The notes under the pieces: generated by a model
Told to the model about the DNA's origin: nothing
Databases searched by the model: none
The model's input: only the letters and a program-made list of their open reading frames with translations
Source of the DNA: a bacterium
Lineage (GTDB): Bacteria; Bacillota_I; Bacilli_A; RF39; UBA660
Length of the DNA: 23,675 nucleotides
Assembly (NCBI GenBank): GCA_014846175.1
Contig: RKAV01000013.1
Coordinates: forward strand, 1 to 23,675
Direction of reading: 5' to 3'
In this document: one piece after another, positions 6,763-13,676 of the stretch
Layout of the letters: every line of letters starts with the position of its first letter
How positions within the stretch are numbered: the stretch's first letter is position 1
Position numbers and translations under genes: made by a program

Positions 6763-7956
6763 ATGAAATTATTATCAGTTAACGCTGGAAGTAGTTCTTT
6801 AAAGTTTCGTTTATACGAAATGCCAGAAGAGAAACTTTTAATGAAAGGAATGTTTGAGAGAATTGGTCTTTTTGGAAGCTGTTATAGTATTAGAATTGGT
6901 GAGGAAAAGATTAGCAAAGATGTACCATTAAAAGATCATAATGAAGCAGTTAAAATTTTATTAGATGAATTAATAAACAATAGAGTAATATCATCACTAG
7001 ATGAAATTGAAGCGGTTGGAAATAGAGTTGTTCATGGTGGTAATAAGTATTCAAAATCAGTAGAAATAACTGATAGAGTATTAATGGAAATTGAAGAAAT
7101 AAGTGATTTAGCACCACTTCATAATCCCGCTGCTCTAAAAGGAATATATGCCTTTAAGAAAAATATTCCTAATGCTAAACTAGTAGCTTGCTTTGATACA
7201 GCATTTCATCAAACAATGAAAGAAAAAACATATCTTTATCCAGTACCTTATGAATGGTATGTTAAATATGATGTTAGAAAATATGGCTTTCATGGATTAA
7301 GTCATAAGTTTATAACAGAAAAGATGAAAGAAATGTTAGGTAAAAATCCTAATCTAATTATTTGTCATATTGGTAATGGAGCATCAATAACAGCCGTAAA
7401 AGAAGGAGAATCTATTGATACATCAATGGGATTTACTCCTAATGCAGGTGTAATGATGGGGACAAGATCAGGTGATATAGATTATTCAATTCTTTCCTAC
7501 ATAATGAAAAAAGAAGAAAGAAATCTAGATTGGATGGATAGTCAATTAAATAAGAAAAGTGGTCTTGAAGGAATTGCTGGAATGAGTGATTTAAGAGATA
7601 TAGATAGAGCTTATGAAGCACAGGATGCCAAAGCTTTACTAGCACTAGATATGTATACTGATAAGATAGTTGATTATGTAGCTAAATACTATGTAAAACT
7701 AGGAGGAGAAGTTGATGCTATTTGCTTTACTGCTGGCGGTGGAGAAAATGATGATATCATTAGAAAAGAAGCTATCAATAAACTATATCCATTAGGTATA
7801 TATTTAGATGAAGAAAAAAATAAAGAAACAATCGTTAGAAAAGGTGTAGAAGGAATTATTTCTAGTAATGAGTCTAAAATACCAGTTTATGTATTAGCAA
7901 CTGATGAAGAATTAATGATTGCAAGAGATACTTATAATTTGTCAGAAGAAGGATAG
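6763..7956 (+). CDS. Acetate kinase paralogue, diverged copy
   Basis: A full-length (397 aa) member of the acetate/butyrate kinase (ASKHA) family, which interconverts acyl-phosphate and ATP. Family residues are present: Asn7 in SVNAGSSSLKF, Arg88, Asp145 in CFDTAFHQT, His177 and His181, Arg235 in MMGTRSGD, and Glu382/383 near the end. Several otherwise near-invariant spots differ from the second copy next door. GHR is GNR (86-88), HGTSH is HGLSH, GDxDPS is GDIDYS, the nucleotide-binding loop AGVGENS is AGGGEND (324-330), and the GMS..RD loop is one residue shorter. It may therefore act on another short-chain acyl phosphate, work more slowly or have a regulatory role; the sequence cannot decide. 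It has its own promoter and terminator, so the tandem pair is two transcription units. No phosphotransacetylase gene is nearby. Confidence 0.85.
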   Translation: MKLLSVNAGSSSLKFRLYEMPEEKLLMKGMFERIGLFGSCYSIRIGEEKISKDVPLKDHNEAVKILLDELINNRVISSLDEIEAVGNRVVHGGNKYSKSVEITDRVLMEIEEISDLAPLHNPAALKGIYAFKKNIPNAKLVACFDTAFHQTMKEKTYLYPVPYEWYVKYDVRKYGFHGLSHKFITEKMKEMLGKNPNLIICHIGNGASITAVKEGESIDTSMGFTPNAGVMMGTRSGDIDYSILSYIMKKEERNLDWMDSQLNKKSGLEGIAGMSDLRDIDRAYEAQDAKALLALDMYTDKIVDYVAKYYVKLGGEVDAICFTAGGGENDDIIRKEAINKLYPLGIYLDEEKNKETIVRKGVEGIISSNESKIPVYVLATDEELMIARDTYNLSEEG

Positions 7957-7981
7957 AAAGATTTACATTTCTATCTTTTTT
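7949..7981 (+). terminator. Terminator of the first acetate kinase gene, with the next promoter inside it
   Basis: GATAGAAA (7952-7959) pairs with TTTCTATC (7968-7975) around an 8-nt loop, then six T (7976-7981). The TAG stop (7954-7956) is in the stem, and the loop bases 7962-7967 form the -35 box of the following gene. Confidence 0.85.
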
Positions 7982-7990
7982 AGATATAAT
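7962..7990 (+). promoter_or_regulatory. Promoter of ackA embedded in the upstream terminator
   Basis: TTTACA (7962-7967, 5 of 6 to TTGACA), a 17-bp spacer and a perfect TATAAT (7985-7990). The -35 box is the terminator loop and the spacer contains the descending stem and the T-run. Confidence 0.75.
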
Positions 7991-8017
7991 AATATTGTTT
8001 TAGAAAAGAGGAATATT

Positions 8018-9202
8018 ATGAAAATTTTATCAATTAATACAGGAAGTAGTTCATTAAAATTCAGTTTATTTGAAATGAATAATGAGGAAGTAATTGCTAG
8101 TGGACTATTTGAAAGAATTGGTCTTGATGGAGTTTATACTATTAAATATCAAGGTCAAAAAATTAAAGAAGAAGTAGAATTAAAAAATCATACTGATGCT
8201 GTTAAAATTCTATTAGAAAAATTAATATCACTTGAAATTATTAAATCACTTGATGAAATAGATGGTATTGGGCATCGTTTAGTACATGGAAAAGATAAAT
8301 ATGCATCTAGTGTTGTTATTACTGATGAAGTAGTAAATGATTTATTAGCATTTAAAGATTTTGCTCCACTTCATAACCCTGCTAATGTATTAGGAATAGA
8401 AGCTTTCCGTGAAGTTCTTCCTAATGTATTAATGGTTGGTGTCTTTGATACTGCTTTCCATCAAACTATGGATAAAGAAACATATTTATATCCAGTACCT
8501 TATGAATGGTATACAAAATATGGAGTACGTAAATATGGATTTCATGGAACAAGTCATCGCTATATAACAGAAACTCTTACTAAAGAATTAGGAAGAAATG
8601 ACTTAAAGATAATAAGTTGTCATATTGGAAATGGTGGTTCAATTACAGCTGTTAAGGATGGAAAATGTGTAGATACATCTATGGGATTCACCCCACTTGC
8701 TGGTATAATGATGGGAACTAGATCGGGTGATGTTGATCCATCAATCATTCCTTATATTATGGAACAAGAGGGATTAAATGCGAGTGAAGTAGTAAATGAT
8801 TTAAATAAGAAATCAGGTCTTTTAGGAATTAGTGGAAAGAGTAATGATATGCGTGATATTATTACTGCTGTTAATGAAGGCGATGAACAAGCTAAATTAG
8901 CATTCAATAAATATGTTAGATGTGTTACAGATTATATTGCTAAATACTATGTTTTATTAAATGGAGCTGACGTTATCTGCTTTACTGCTGGAGTAGGAGA
9001 AAATAGTATTCCAGTAAGAAAAGCAGTTTGTGAAAATTTAAAATGTCTTGGTATTAAAATAGACGAAGATAAAAACAATATAATGGGAGAAATGACTAAA
9101 ATTAGTACTGATGACTCTAGTAGTATGGTTTATGTTGTTCCAACAGATGAAGAATTAATGATAGCTAGAGATACTTTATTCTTCCTACATCAGAATGGAT
9201 AA
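8018..9202 (+). CDS. ackA: Acetate kinase, canonical copy
   Basis: This 394-aa enzyme converts acetyl-phosphate plus ADP to acetate plus ATP, the energy-yielding end of mixed-acid fermentation, or the reverse. All family signatures are standard: MKILSINTGSSSLKF at the start, GHRLVHG (Arg87), FDTAFHQT (Asp144), HGTSH (His176, His180), GTRSGDVDPS (Arg235), FTAGVGENS and TDEELMIARDT. I chose the ATG at 8018, behind AGAGGA at 8007-8012, instead of an upstream in-frame start at 7919. The upstream choice would add 33 non-family residues and run back through the terminator and promoter into the previous gene. The gene overlaps the DHH phosphoesterase start by 8 bases, so acetate production is coupled to that gene's expression. 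Confidence 0.93.
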   Translation: MKILSINTGSSSLKFSLFEMNNEEVIASGLFERIGLDGVYTIKYQGQKIKEEVELKNHTDAVKILLEKLISLEIIKSLDEIDGIGHRLVHGKDKYASSVVITDEVVNDLLAFKDFAPLHNPANVLGIEAFREVLPNVLMVGVFDTAFHQTMDKETYLYPVPYEWYTKYGVRKYGFHGTSHRYITETLTKELGRNDLKIISCHIGNGGSITAVKDGKCVDTSMGFTPLAGIMMGTRSGDVDPSIIPYIMEQEGLNASEVVNDLNKKSGLLGISGKSNDMRDIITAVNEGDEQAKLAFNKYVRCVTDYIAKYYVLLNGADVICFTAGVGENSIPVRKAVCENLKCLGIKIDEDKNNIMGEMTKISTDDSSSMVYVVPTDEELMIARDTLFFLHQNG

Positions 9203-10169
9203 TACTATGTGGAATCGAATTTATCATAAAATAAAAAAATATGACAACATAGTTATTGCTAGACATATTGGAGCAGACCCTGATGCTTTATCTAGTCAAA
9301 TATCTTTGAAAGAAGCAATACTTTTAACATTTCCTAATAAAAAAGTATTAGCAGTAGGAAATGGTAGTACTAAATTTTCTTATCTTGGAAAACTTGATCG
9401 TTATGATGAGATGAATGATTTTCTCCTAATAGTTTTAGATACACCAGATAAAAAAAGAATCGACTTCAAATATTTTGATAAAGCAAGTGAAGTAATAAAA
9501 ATAGATCATCACCCTTTTATAGATGACTTCGGGGGAATTGAATATATTGATACAGAAGCCTCTAGTACCTCAGAGATACTAATGGAGTTTTTTAAAGCTT
9601 CAAAACTTATGTGTAATAAGGAAATAGCTACTAGATTATATTGTGGACTAGTAAGTGATTCTAATAGATTCTTATTTGATACAGCTAGTTACAAAACATT
9701 TGCTATAGTTAGTTATTATCTAAAAAAATATGATTTTACACTATCAGATGTTTATAAAAAACTTTATATTAGGCCTTTAAAAGAAGTGAGACTAGAAGGT
9801 TATATTAAAGAGAACATGAATGTATCTGAAAATAAAGTAGCTTCTATTTTAATAACTGATGATATTGTAACTAACTTTAAAGCAGATAGTGCATCATCTG
9901 GTAATATGATTAACTTTTTCAATTATATAGATGAAGTACTTGTTTGGGTTATAGCAACCGAAGATGTTAAAAATAATAATATTAGAGTAAATATTAGATC
10001 GCGTGGTCCAGTTATTAATAAAGTAGCAGAAAAGTATAATGGTGGTGGACATGCCTATGCTAGTGGAGCAAGACTTGAAAACTTTGATATAGCTAAAGAA
10101 TTAATTAATGATTTAGATAAAGCAACTAAAGAATATATAGAAAGTGAGCTTAATGATGAAGATAAATAA
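9195..10169 (+). CDS. DHH-family phosphoesterase (NrnA/pAp-phosphatase-like)
   Basis: This 324-aa protein belongs to the DHH/DHHA1 subfamily 1 phosphoesterases. NrnA members degrade oligoribonucleotides and 3'-phosphoadenosine 5'-phosphate; related members hydrolyse pApA or c-di-AMP. Metal-binding motifs are all visible: RHIGADPDALSS (His24, Asp28, Asp30), VLDTPD (Asp82), KIDHH (Asp104, His105, His106) and GLVSDSNRF (Asp155). The C-terminal DHHA1 domain has GGGHAYASGA (283-292). No transmembrane, PAS or GGDEF part is present, so it is not GdpP. The start overlaps the ackA stop (ATGGATAA) without a Shine-Dalgarno sequence, so translation is probably coupled to ackA. The same transcript continues into engB. 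The exact substrate cannot be told from sequence. Confidence 0.85.
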   Translation: MDNTMWNRIYHKIKKYDNIVIARHIGADPDALSSQISLKEAILLTFPNKKVLAVGNGSTKFSYLGKLDRYDEMNDFLLIVLDTPDKKRIDFKYFDKASEVIKIDHHPFIDDFGGIEYIDTEASSTSEILMEFFKASKLMCNKEIATRLYCGLVSDSNRFLFDTASYKTFAIVSYYLKKYDFTLSDVYKKLYIRPLKEVRLEGYIKENMNVSENKVASILITDDIVTNFKADSASSGNMINFFNYIDEVLVWVIATEDVKNNNIRVNIRSRGPVINKVAEKYNGGGHAYASGARLENFDIAKELINDLDKATKEYIESELNDEDK

Positions 10170-10749
10170 TGTAGAATTAGAAATGATTGTTACTAGAAGA
10201 AGTCAGTATCCAACTAATCATCAAAAAGAATTTTTATTAGTAGGACGTAGTAATGTTGGTAAGAGTAGTTTCATAAATACTTTATTAAATAGAAAAAATT
10301 TAGCACACACATCATCTCATCCAGGTAAAACACAAACTCTAAATTTTTATCATATCAATGATGAATTTTATCTAATTGATGTACCTGGATATGGTTATGC
10401 AGAAGTAAGTAAAACTATTCAAGCTAAATTTGGTAAAATGATGGAAGATTATTTAGAAAAAAGAGATGAACTACAAAGAGTTTTTATGTTAGTAGATTTT
10501 CGTCATAAACCAACTGAAGATGACATAATGATGTATAATTTTCTAAAGTATTATCAAATACCTGTTACGATAGTAGCAACTAAAGCAGATAAAGTAGGAG
10601 CTAGTAAACGAGAGAAAAGTAAGAAACTTCTACTTGAAACTTTAGACTTAGTAGTAGGAGATAATGTTATCATCTTTTCAAGTGTTACTAAAGAAGGAAA
10701 AGATGAAGTAATAAAACAAATAGATGAATTGTTAGTAGACACTATTTAG
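10156..10749 (+). CDS. engB: Ribosome biogenesis GTPase EngB (YsxC/YihA)
   Basis: EngB is a small TrmE-Era-family GTPase needed for late assembly of the 50S subunit. Motifs counted from the chosen start are GRSNVGKSS (P-loop, residues 30-38), SSHPGKTQTLNF (switch I), DVPGYGYA (75-82, G3) and TKAD (142-145, G4), with SSVTKEGKDE as the G5 region. The length of 197 aa is normal. Three in-frame starts exist: GTG 10144, ATG 10153 and ATG 10156. The last gives the best spacing from the weak AAAGTGAG (10141-10148) and a family-like N terminus MKINNVELEMIV. The gene overlaps the end of the DHH gene by 14 bases. A 16-bp palindrome follows immediately. Confidence 0.93.
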   Translation: MKINNVELEMIVTRRSQYPTNHQKEFLLVGRSNVGKSSFINTLLNRKNLAHTSSHPGKTQTLNFYHINDEFYLIDVPGYGYAEVSKTIQAKFGKMMEDYLEKRDELQRVFMLVDFRHKPTEDDIMMYNFLKYYQIPVTIVATKADKVGASKREKSKKLLLETLDLVVGDNVIIFSSVTKEGKDEVIKQIDELLVDTI

Positions 10750-10750
10750 A

Positions 10751-10766
10751 ATGTTATGCATAACAT
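10751..10766. other. Perfect 16-bp palindrome between engB and the next gene
   Basis: ATGTTATGCATAACAT reads identically on both strands, starting two bases after the engB stop. It has no loop and no T-run, so it is not a terminator. It sits 18 bp before the next start codon, where a dimeric repressor could act. Function is unproven. Confidence 0.4.
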
Positions 10767-10783
10767 ACACTAGGTGATAGATA

Positions 10784-11236
10784 ATGAAGATTGTTTCTAT
10801 TAGTGATGGATTTATCCTAATAACTCCAAAGAATCTTTACTTAGAAGAGAAAGATAAAATGATAAGAGAGTTAAAGAACTTCTTATTAACTTATAATAAT
10901 TATTTTTCTTTTTTAAAGACTGGATTTTATGAAGTTAGTGTTGGATATAATGAACTAATAGGAACAATTTTTATAATAAAGAAAGAAGAAGATTTTATTT
11001 TTGGTGAAGACCATATTGATCTTAGAATTACTATTATGAATGAGATAGATATAGGATTTTCTTTTGAAGATGATGTAATCCCTCTTGATAAAGTATATTT
11101 TTATCAAGATAAATATTACTTGTTTGATAATAAACTTATTAAGAAATATTTTTATACTCTTATTGAACAAGGTGAATATGTTTTTTCTAATAAAATAGAT
11201 GAGGTTTTAAACAAAGGAACGTTACTAAGTATTTAA
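10784..11236 (+). CDS. Uncharacterised 150-aa protein
   Basis: I do not recognise this protein. It is soluble, without signal peptide, membrane segment, Cys or Trp, and rich in Ile, Phe, Tyr, Glu and Asp. The alternating pattern (EVSVGYNELIGTIFIIKKEEDF, then HIDLRITIMNEIDIGFSFE) suggests an antiparallel beta-sheet domain in residues 48-110, followed by helices at the C terminus. AGGTGAT at 10772-10778 precedes the ATG, and a good terminator follows the stop. It lies 34 bases after engB and can be read as the last gene of the ackA-DHH-engB transcript, although the palindrome in the gap could give it separate control. It is convergent with spoIVA, with back-to-back terminators between them. Confidence 0.65.
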   Translation: MKIVSISDGFILITPKNLYLEEKDKMIRELKNFLLTYNNYFSFLKTGFYEVSVGYNELIGTIFIIKKEEDFIFGEDHIDLRITIMNEIDIGFSFEDDVIPLDKVYFYQDKYYLFDNKLIKKYFYTLIEQGEYVFSNKIDEVLNKGTLLSI

Positions 11237-11237
11237 G

Positions 11238-11261
11238 TAGAGATTAACTCTCTATTTTTTT
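11238..11261 (+). terminator. Terminator after the 150-aa gene
   Basis: TAGAGA (11238-11243) / TCTCTA (11249-11254), 5-nt loop, then seven T (11255-11261). Confidence 0.88.
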
Positions 11262-11267
11262 GGTAAT

Positions 11268-11289
11268 AAAAAAGACCTATATTGGTCTT
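11268..11289 (-). terminator. Terminator of spoIVA
   Basis: On the minus strand AAGACC (plus 11284-11289) pairs with GGTCTT (plus 11272-11277) around a 6-nt loop. The T-run corresponds to plus 11268-11271, extending into the stem. The stem overlaps the spoIVA stop codon. Confidence 0.78.
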
Positions 11290-12763
11290 ATAGAACTATA
11301 GCAATCATATTGCTAGAACCTTTATTAACTACTTTAGTAAGAGTTTGTTGTAATTTATATCTAATATTATCAGGCATCATTGCTATTTTAGATTGGATTC
11401 CTTCTTGAACAATATTATCTAAACTTCTACCAAATATTTCACTTTTCCAAATCTCGCTAGGATTATGTTCATAATCTCGCATTAGATAATCAATTAATTC
11501 TTTACTTTGTGTTTCACTACCAATTATTGGTTCAAAAGTAGAATTAACATCCACTCTAATCATATGAATAGAAGGAGCGATAGCTTTAAGTTTAACACCA
11601 TATCTTGGACCTTGTTTGATGATTTCAGGTGTTTCTAGTTTCATATCATTAAGTGAAGGAGTAGCTACACCATATCCTGTTTGTTTAACCATTTTTAAAG
11701 CATATTTAATCTGGTCATATTCTCTTTTAGCTTCTTCATATTCTTGAAATAATGATAATAAACTAGCTTTACTAGTAACATCTATTTTAACAATTTCTTT
11801 TAAAACTTGATTGTATAAATCACTAGGAGCTTCAAGATTGATAGTAACAATACCAGTAGCAGGGTCTACATTAGATAAATAGGCTTTTTCTATTTCTTCA
11901 TAATCTTTGAAATGGTCAGTTATGTGTTCAATATCTCTTAACTTATCAACTTCCACAACACTATTTTTAATCGCTTCAATATAGACTTTCTTGATAGGGT
12001 TATCATGATTCAAGATAGCAATCCATTCAGGCATATTAACTTGTACTTCAAGAATTGGAAATTCATATAAAGCTTCTCTTAAAATAGTAGTCATTTCTCT
12101 TTCATTCATTGTATCAATATTGATAGGTAAGACAGGAACACTATATTCTTCTTTTAGACTTTCAGCTAGACGTTCAGTTTCAGGAAGAGTAGGGTGTGTT
12201 GTATTTAATAAGACAATGAATGGTTTACCTATATCTTTTAATTCTTCAATAACTCTATTTTCAGCTTCTAAATAATCACTACGATTAAATTCTCCAATAG
12301 AACCATCAGTAGTTACTACAATTCCAATAGTCGAATGGTCCTTAATAACCTTTTCAGTTCCAATTTCAGCTGCTTCTGTAAAAGGAATCTCCTCATCATA
12401 CCAAGGCGTTTTAACCATTCTTGGACCATTCTCATCAGTAGCACCTTTAGCGTTATCAATAACAAATCCGACACAATCTACTAATCTAATATTACAGTCA
12501 AAGTCATCAATTTTCACTTTAGCTGCTCTATTAGGAATGAATTTAGGTTCCGTTGTCATAATAGTTTTACCAGCAGCACTTTGAGGAATTTCATCAAGTG
12601 TTCTTTTTTTCTCGTACTCATCTTCAATATATGGTACCACTAAAGTTTCAACCATCTTCTTAATAAAAGTACTCTTACCAGTTCTAACCGCTCCAACAAC
12701 TCCTAGATAAATGTCACCCCCTGTTCTTTGTGCAATATTTTTAATGATTTCATATTTTTCCAT
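11288..12763 (-). CDS. spoIVA: Stage IV sporulation protein A, spore-coat ATPase
   Basis: SpoIVA is made in the mother cell. It polymerises around the forespore using ATP hydrolysis and forms the basement layer on which the coat assembles, and it also helps cortex formation. The 491-aa length matches the family. The N-terminal TRAFAC-type NTPase domain carries the Walker A GAVRTGKST (residues 24-32) and a switch region with LVDCVGFV and DGSIGEFNRSDY. The middle and C-terminal domains follow, and the conserved tail ends NKGSSNMIAIVL, typical of the C terminus that SpoVM-dependent localisation and assembly require. AAGGTGA (plus 12768-12774) precedes the ATG. A sigma-E-like promoter lies upstream. 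The gene is complete and has no disabling mutation, which argues that this genome really sporulates. Confidence 0.97.
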   Translation of the reverse strand: MEKYEIIKNIAQRTGGDIYLGVVGAVRTGKSTFIKKMVETLVVPYIEDEYEKKRTLDEIPQSAAGKTIMTTEPKFIPNRAAKVKIDDFDCNIRLVDCVGFVIDNAKGATDENGPRMVKTPWYDEEIPFTEAAEIGTEKVIKDHSTIGIVVTTDGSIGEFNRSDYLEAENRVIEELKDIGKPFIVLLNTTHPTLPETERLAESLKEEYSVPVLPINIDTMNEREMTTILREALYEFPILEVQVNMPEWIAILNHDNPIKKVYIEAIKNSVVEVDKLRDIEHITDHFKDYEEIEKAYLSNVDPATGIVTINLEAPSDLYNQVLKEIVKIDVTSKASLLSLFQEYEEAKREYDQIKYALKMVKQTGYGVATPSLNDMKLETPEIIKQGPRYGVKLKAIAPSIHMIRVDVNSTFEPIIGSETQSKELIDYLMRDYEHNPSEIWKSEIFGRSLDNIVQEGIQSKIAMMPDNIRYKLQQTLTKVVNKGSSNMIAIVL

Positions 12764-12804
12764 ATATTCACCTTTTTCTTTTATTCATTTTAACTTTATG
12801 TAGA

Positions 12805-12834
12805 AATATATGTCTTTATGAATAGAAATATTAT
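12805..12834 (-). promoter_or_regulatory. Candidate sigma-E (mother-cell) promoter of spoIVA
   Basis: On the minus strand ATAATATT (plus 12827-12834) resembles the sigma-E -35, and CATATATT (plus 12805-12812) matches the -10 consensus CATACAHT at 7 of 8. The spacer is 14 bp, the known sigma-E optimum. It predicts a leader of about 35 nt. spoIVA is a classic sigma-E gene. Confidence 0.7.
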
Positions 12835-12841
12835 GTTAATG

Positions 12842-12898
12842 TTGATGTAGCAGTATTTTTATTGTATAGTATACTAAAAAGGAGAGGGCATTATGATG
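12842..12898 (+). promoter_or_regulatory. Orphan promoter and RBS leading to a four-codon ORF
   Basis: TTGATG (12842-12847), a 17-bp spacer and TATAGT (12865-12870) are followed by AAAGGAGAGGG (about 12878-12887) and ATG at 12893. The reading frame is MMKI and then TGA. Complete expression signals with no gene behind them suggest that the rest of a gene was lost or displaced by the decayed mobile DNA that follows. A leader peptide is possible but no attenuator is seen. Confidence 0.5.
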
Positions 12899-12983
12899 AA
12901 AATTTGAGGTTAATCTATATCAAATTTTTAGACACTTTTTTTCGAACAACCTATTTTTATCGTATTTAAATTTATTCTAATTT

Positions 12984-13114
12984 GCCTATTGACTGAATAA
13001 TTTTATTTATCTTTTTTTATAGTATTTTATCTGATTGATTTTTCAAATAATGAAAAAACAATCATCAAACTCCTTACTAAGGTATAAATAAAATTATTAC
13101 TAGTCAATATCGGC
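12984..13114. repeat. Long imperfect palindrome (possible MITE or IS end)
   Basis: The left arm 12984-13010 (begins GCCTATTGACT) is nearly the reverse complement of 13084-13114 (ends AGTCAATATCGGC), differing by two short indels. Inside, GATTGATTTTTCA (13033-13045) pairs with TGAAAAAACAATC (13051-13063) with one mismatch. Weaker symmetry (GTATTTAA) extends outward to about 12962 and 13128, right next to the stop codon of the transposase remnant. The whole would fold as one long hairpin. A miniature element or a palindromic IS terminus are both possible. Confidence 0.5.
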
Positions 13115-13128
13115 ATAAAGATTAAATA

Positions 13129-13266
13129 CTATACTGCTGCTAAACTAACTATGTAGTTATTATATTTTTCATTTGGAGTGATATAACCTAAAGAATTATG
13201 TATTCTTTGATTATTATACCATCTTTTTATAAATTCAAATATTGCTAGTTTAGCTTCTTCAAATGT
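13129..13266 (-). pseudogene. IS3-family transposase remnant (C-terminal 45 residues of OrfB)
   Basis: Translating the minus strand from plus 13266 gives TFEEAKLAIFEFIKRWYNNQ, then RIHNSLGYITPNE and a TAG stop at 13129-13131. This matches the conserved C-terminal end of DDE transposases of the IS3 family (IS150-like group), with the WYN..RIHxSLGYxxP signature. The catalytic DDE domain and the N-terminal part are missing: an in-frame TAA lies directly upstream of the first codon. The element is dead. It abuts the duplicated DUF2974 fragment through a short palindromic joint. Confidence 0.85.
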
Positions 13267-13291
13267 TTAATAATTATTAACATTTACTTCT

Positions 13292-13541
13292 TCTTTCTTT
13301 TTTTGTTAGATTGTTTATGGTATCTTTTAGTACCTTATTGGTATAAATAGATGTTTTAGTTAATCTTTTTAAATAGATAAAACTATTATCATTTACTAAC
13401 CATGAGAATGGATCATGCTGTAATATTCCATTTTCATTACTTTTTACTATTGTATAATCTTCACTATTACAAAGTAACATACCTATTATTGAACTTTCTG
13501 GTATGTTTTATAAAGCAGTGGTTCAGTATTTTTAAATTCTT
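13292..13541 (-). pseudogene. Inverted, truncated copy of the DUF2974 hydrolase gene
   Basis: The minus strand here repeats the DNA of 16196-16446. By eye the two differ by three substitutions and a one-base deletion over about 250 bp. The copy encodes the same internal stretch (MLLCNSEDYT, HDPFSWLVNDN, KTSIYTNKVLKD) from plus 13480 to 13277, ending in an unrelated RRSKC before a stop. The deletion near plus 13507 breaks the frame upstream. On that side the fragment is fused to foreign DNA that opens a 40-codon ORF (minus, 13467-13589; starts MSRKLIKQKELVLD) in a different frame. It cannot make the hydrolase: the N-terminal half with the GHSKG nucleophile motif is absent. Confidence 0.9.
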
Positions 13542-13638
13542 AATTACATCTAAAACTAGTTCTTTTTGTTTTATAAGTTTTCTAGACATATTTATTATCA
13601 CTTCTTTCAATTAGAAAAGCTTTTTTATTTTCGACAAT

Positions 13639-13674
13639 AAAAAAATTACCACATGAAATCATATGATAATTTTT
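13639..13674 (-). terminator. Terminator of the yibE/yibF operon
   Basis: On the minus strand a 10-12 bp AT-rich stem (AAATTATCA... / ...TGGTAATTT, with a G-U pair) is followed by a seven-T run. It starts just after the stop of the downstream gene of the pair. Confidence 0.75.
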
Positions 13675-13676
13675 AT

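Noticed and set aside
7919..8017. N-terminal extension of the second acetate kinase
   Set aside because: It has no family match and crosses the terminator and promoter; the ATG at 8018 has the RBS and the family start.
10144..10155. GTG or earlier ATG start for engB
   Set aside because: They place the SD too close or give no better start; ATG 10156 fits the spacing and the family N terminus.
13402..13614. Plus-strand 70-codon ORF in the decayed region
   Set aside because: It is antisense to the duplicated DUF2974 fragment and its hydrophobic, Phe/Tyr-rich product is typical of AT-rich antisense frames.
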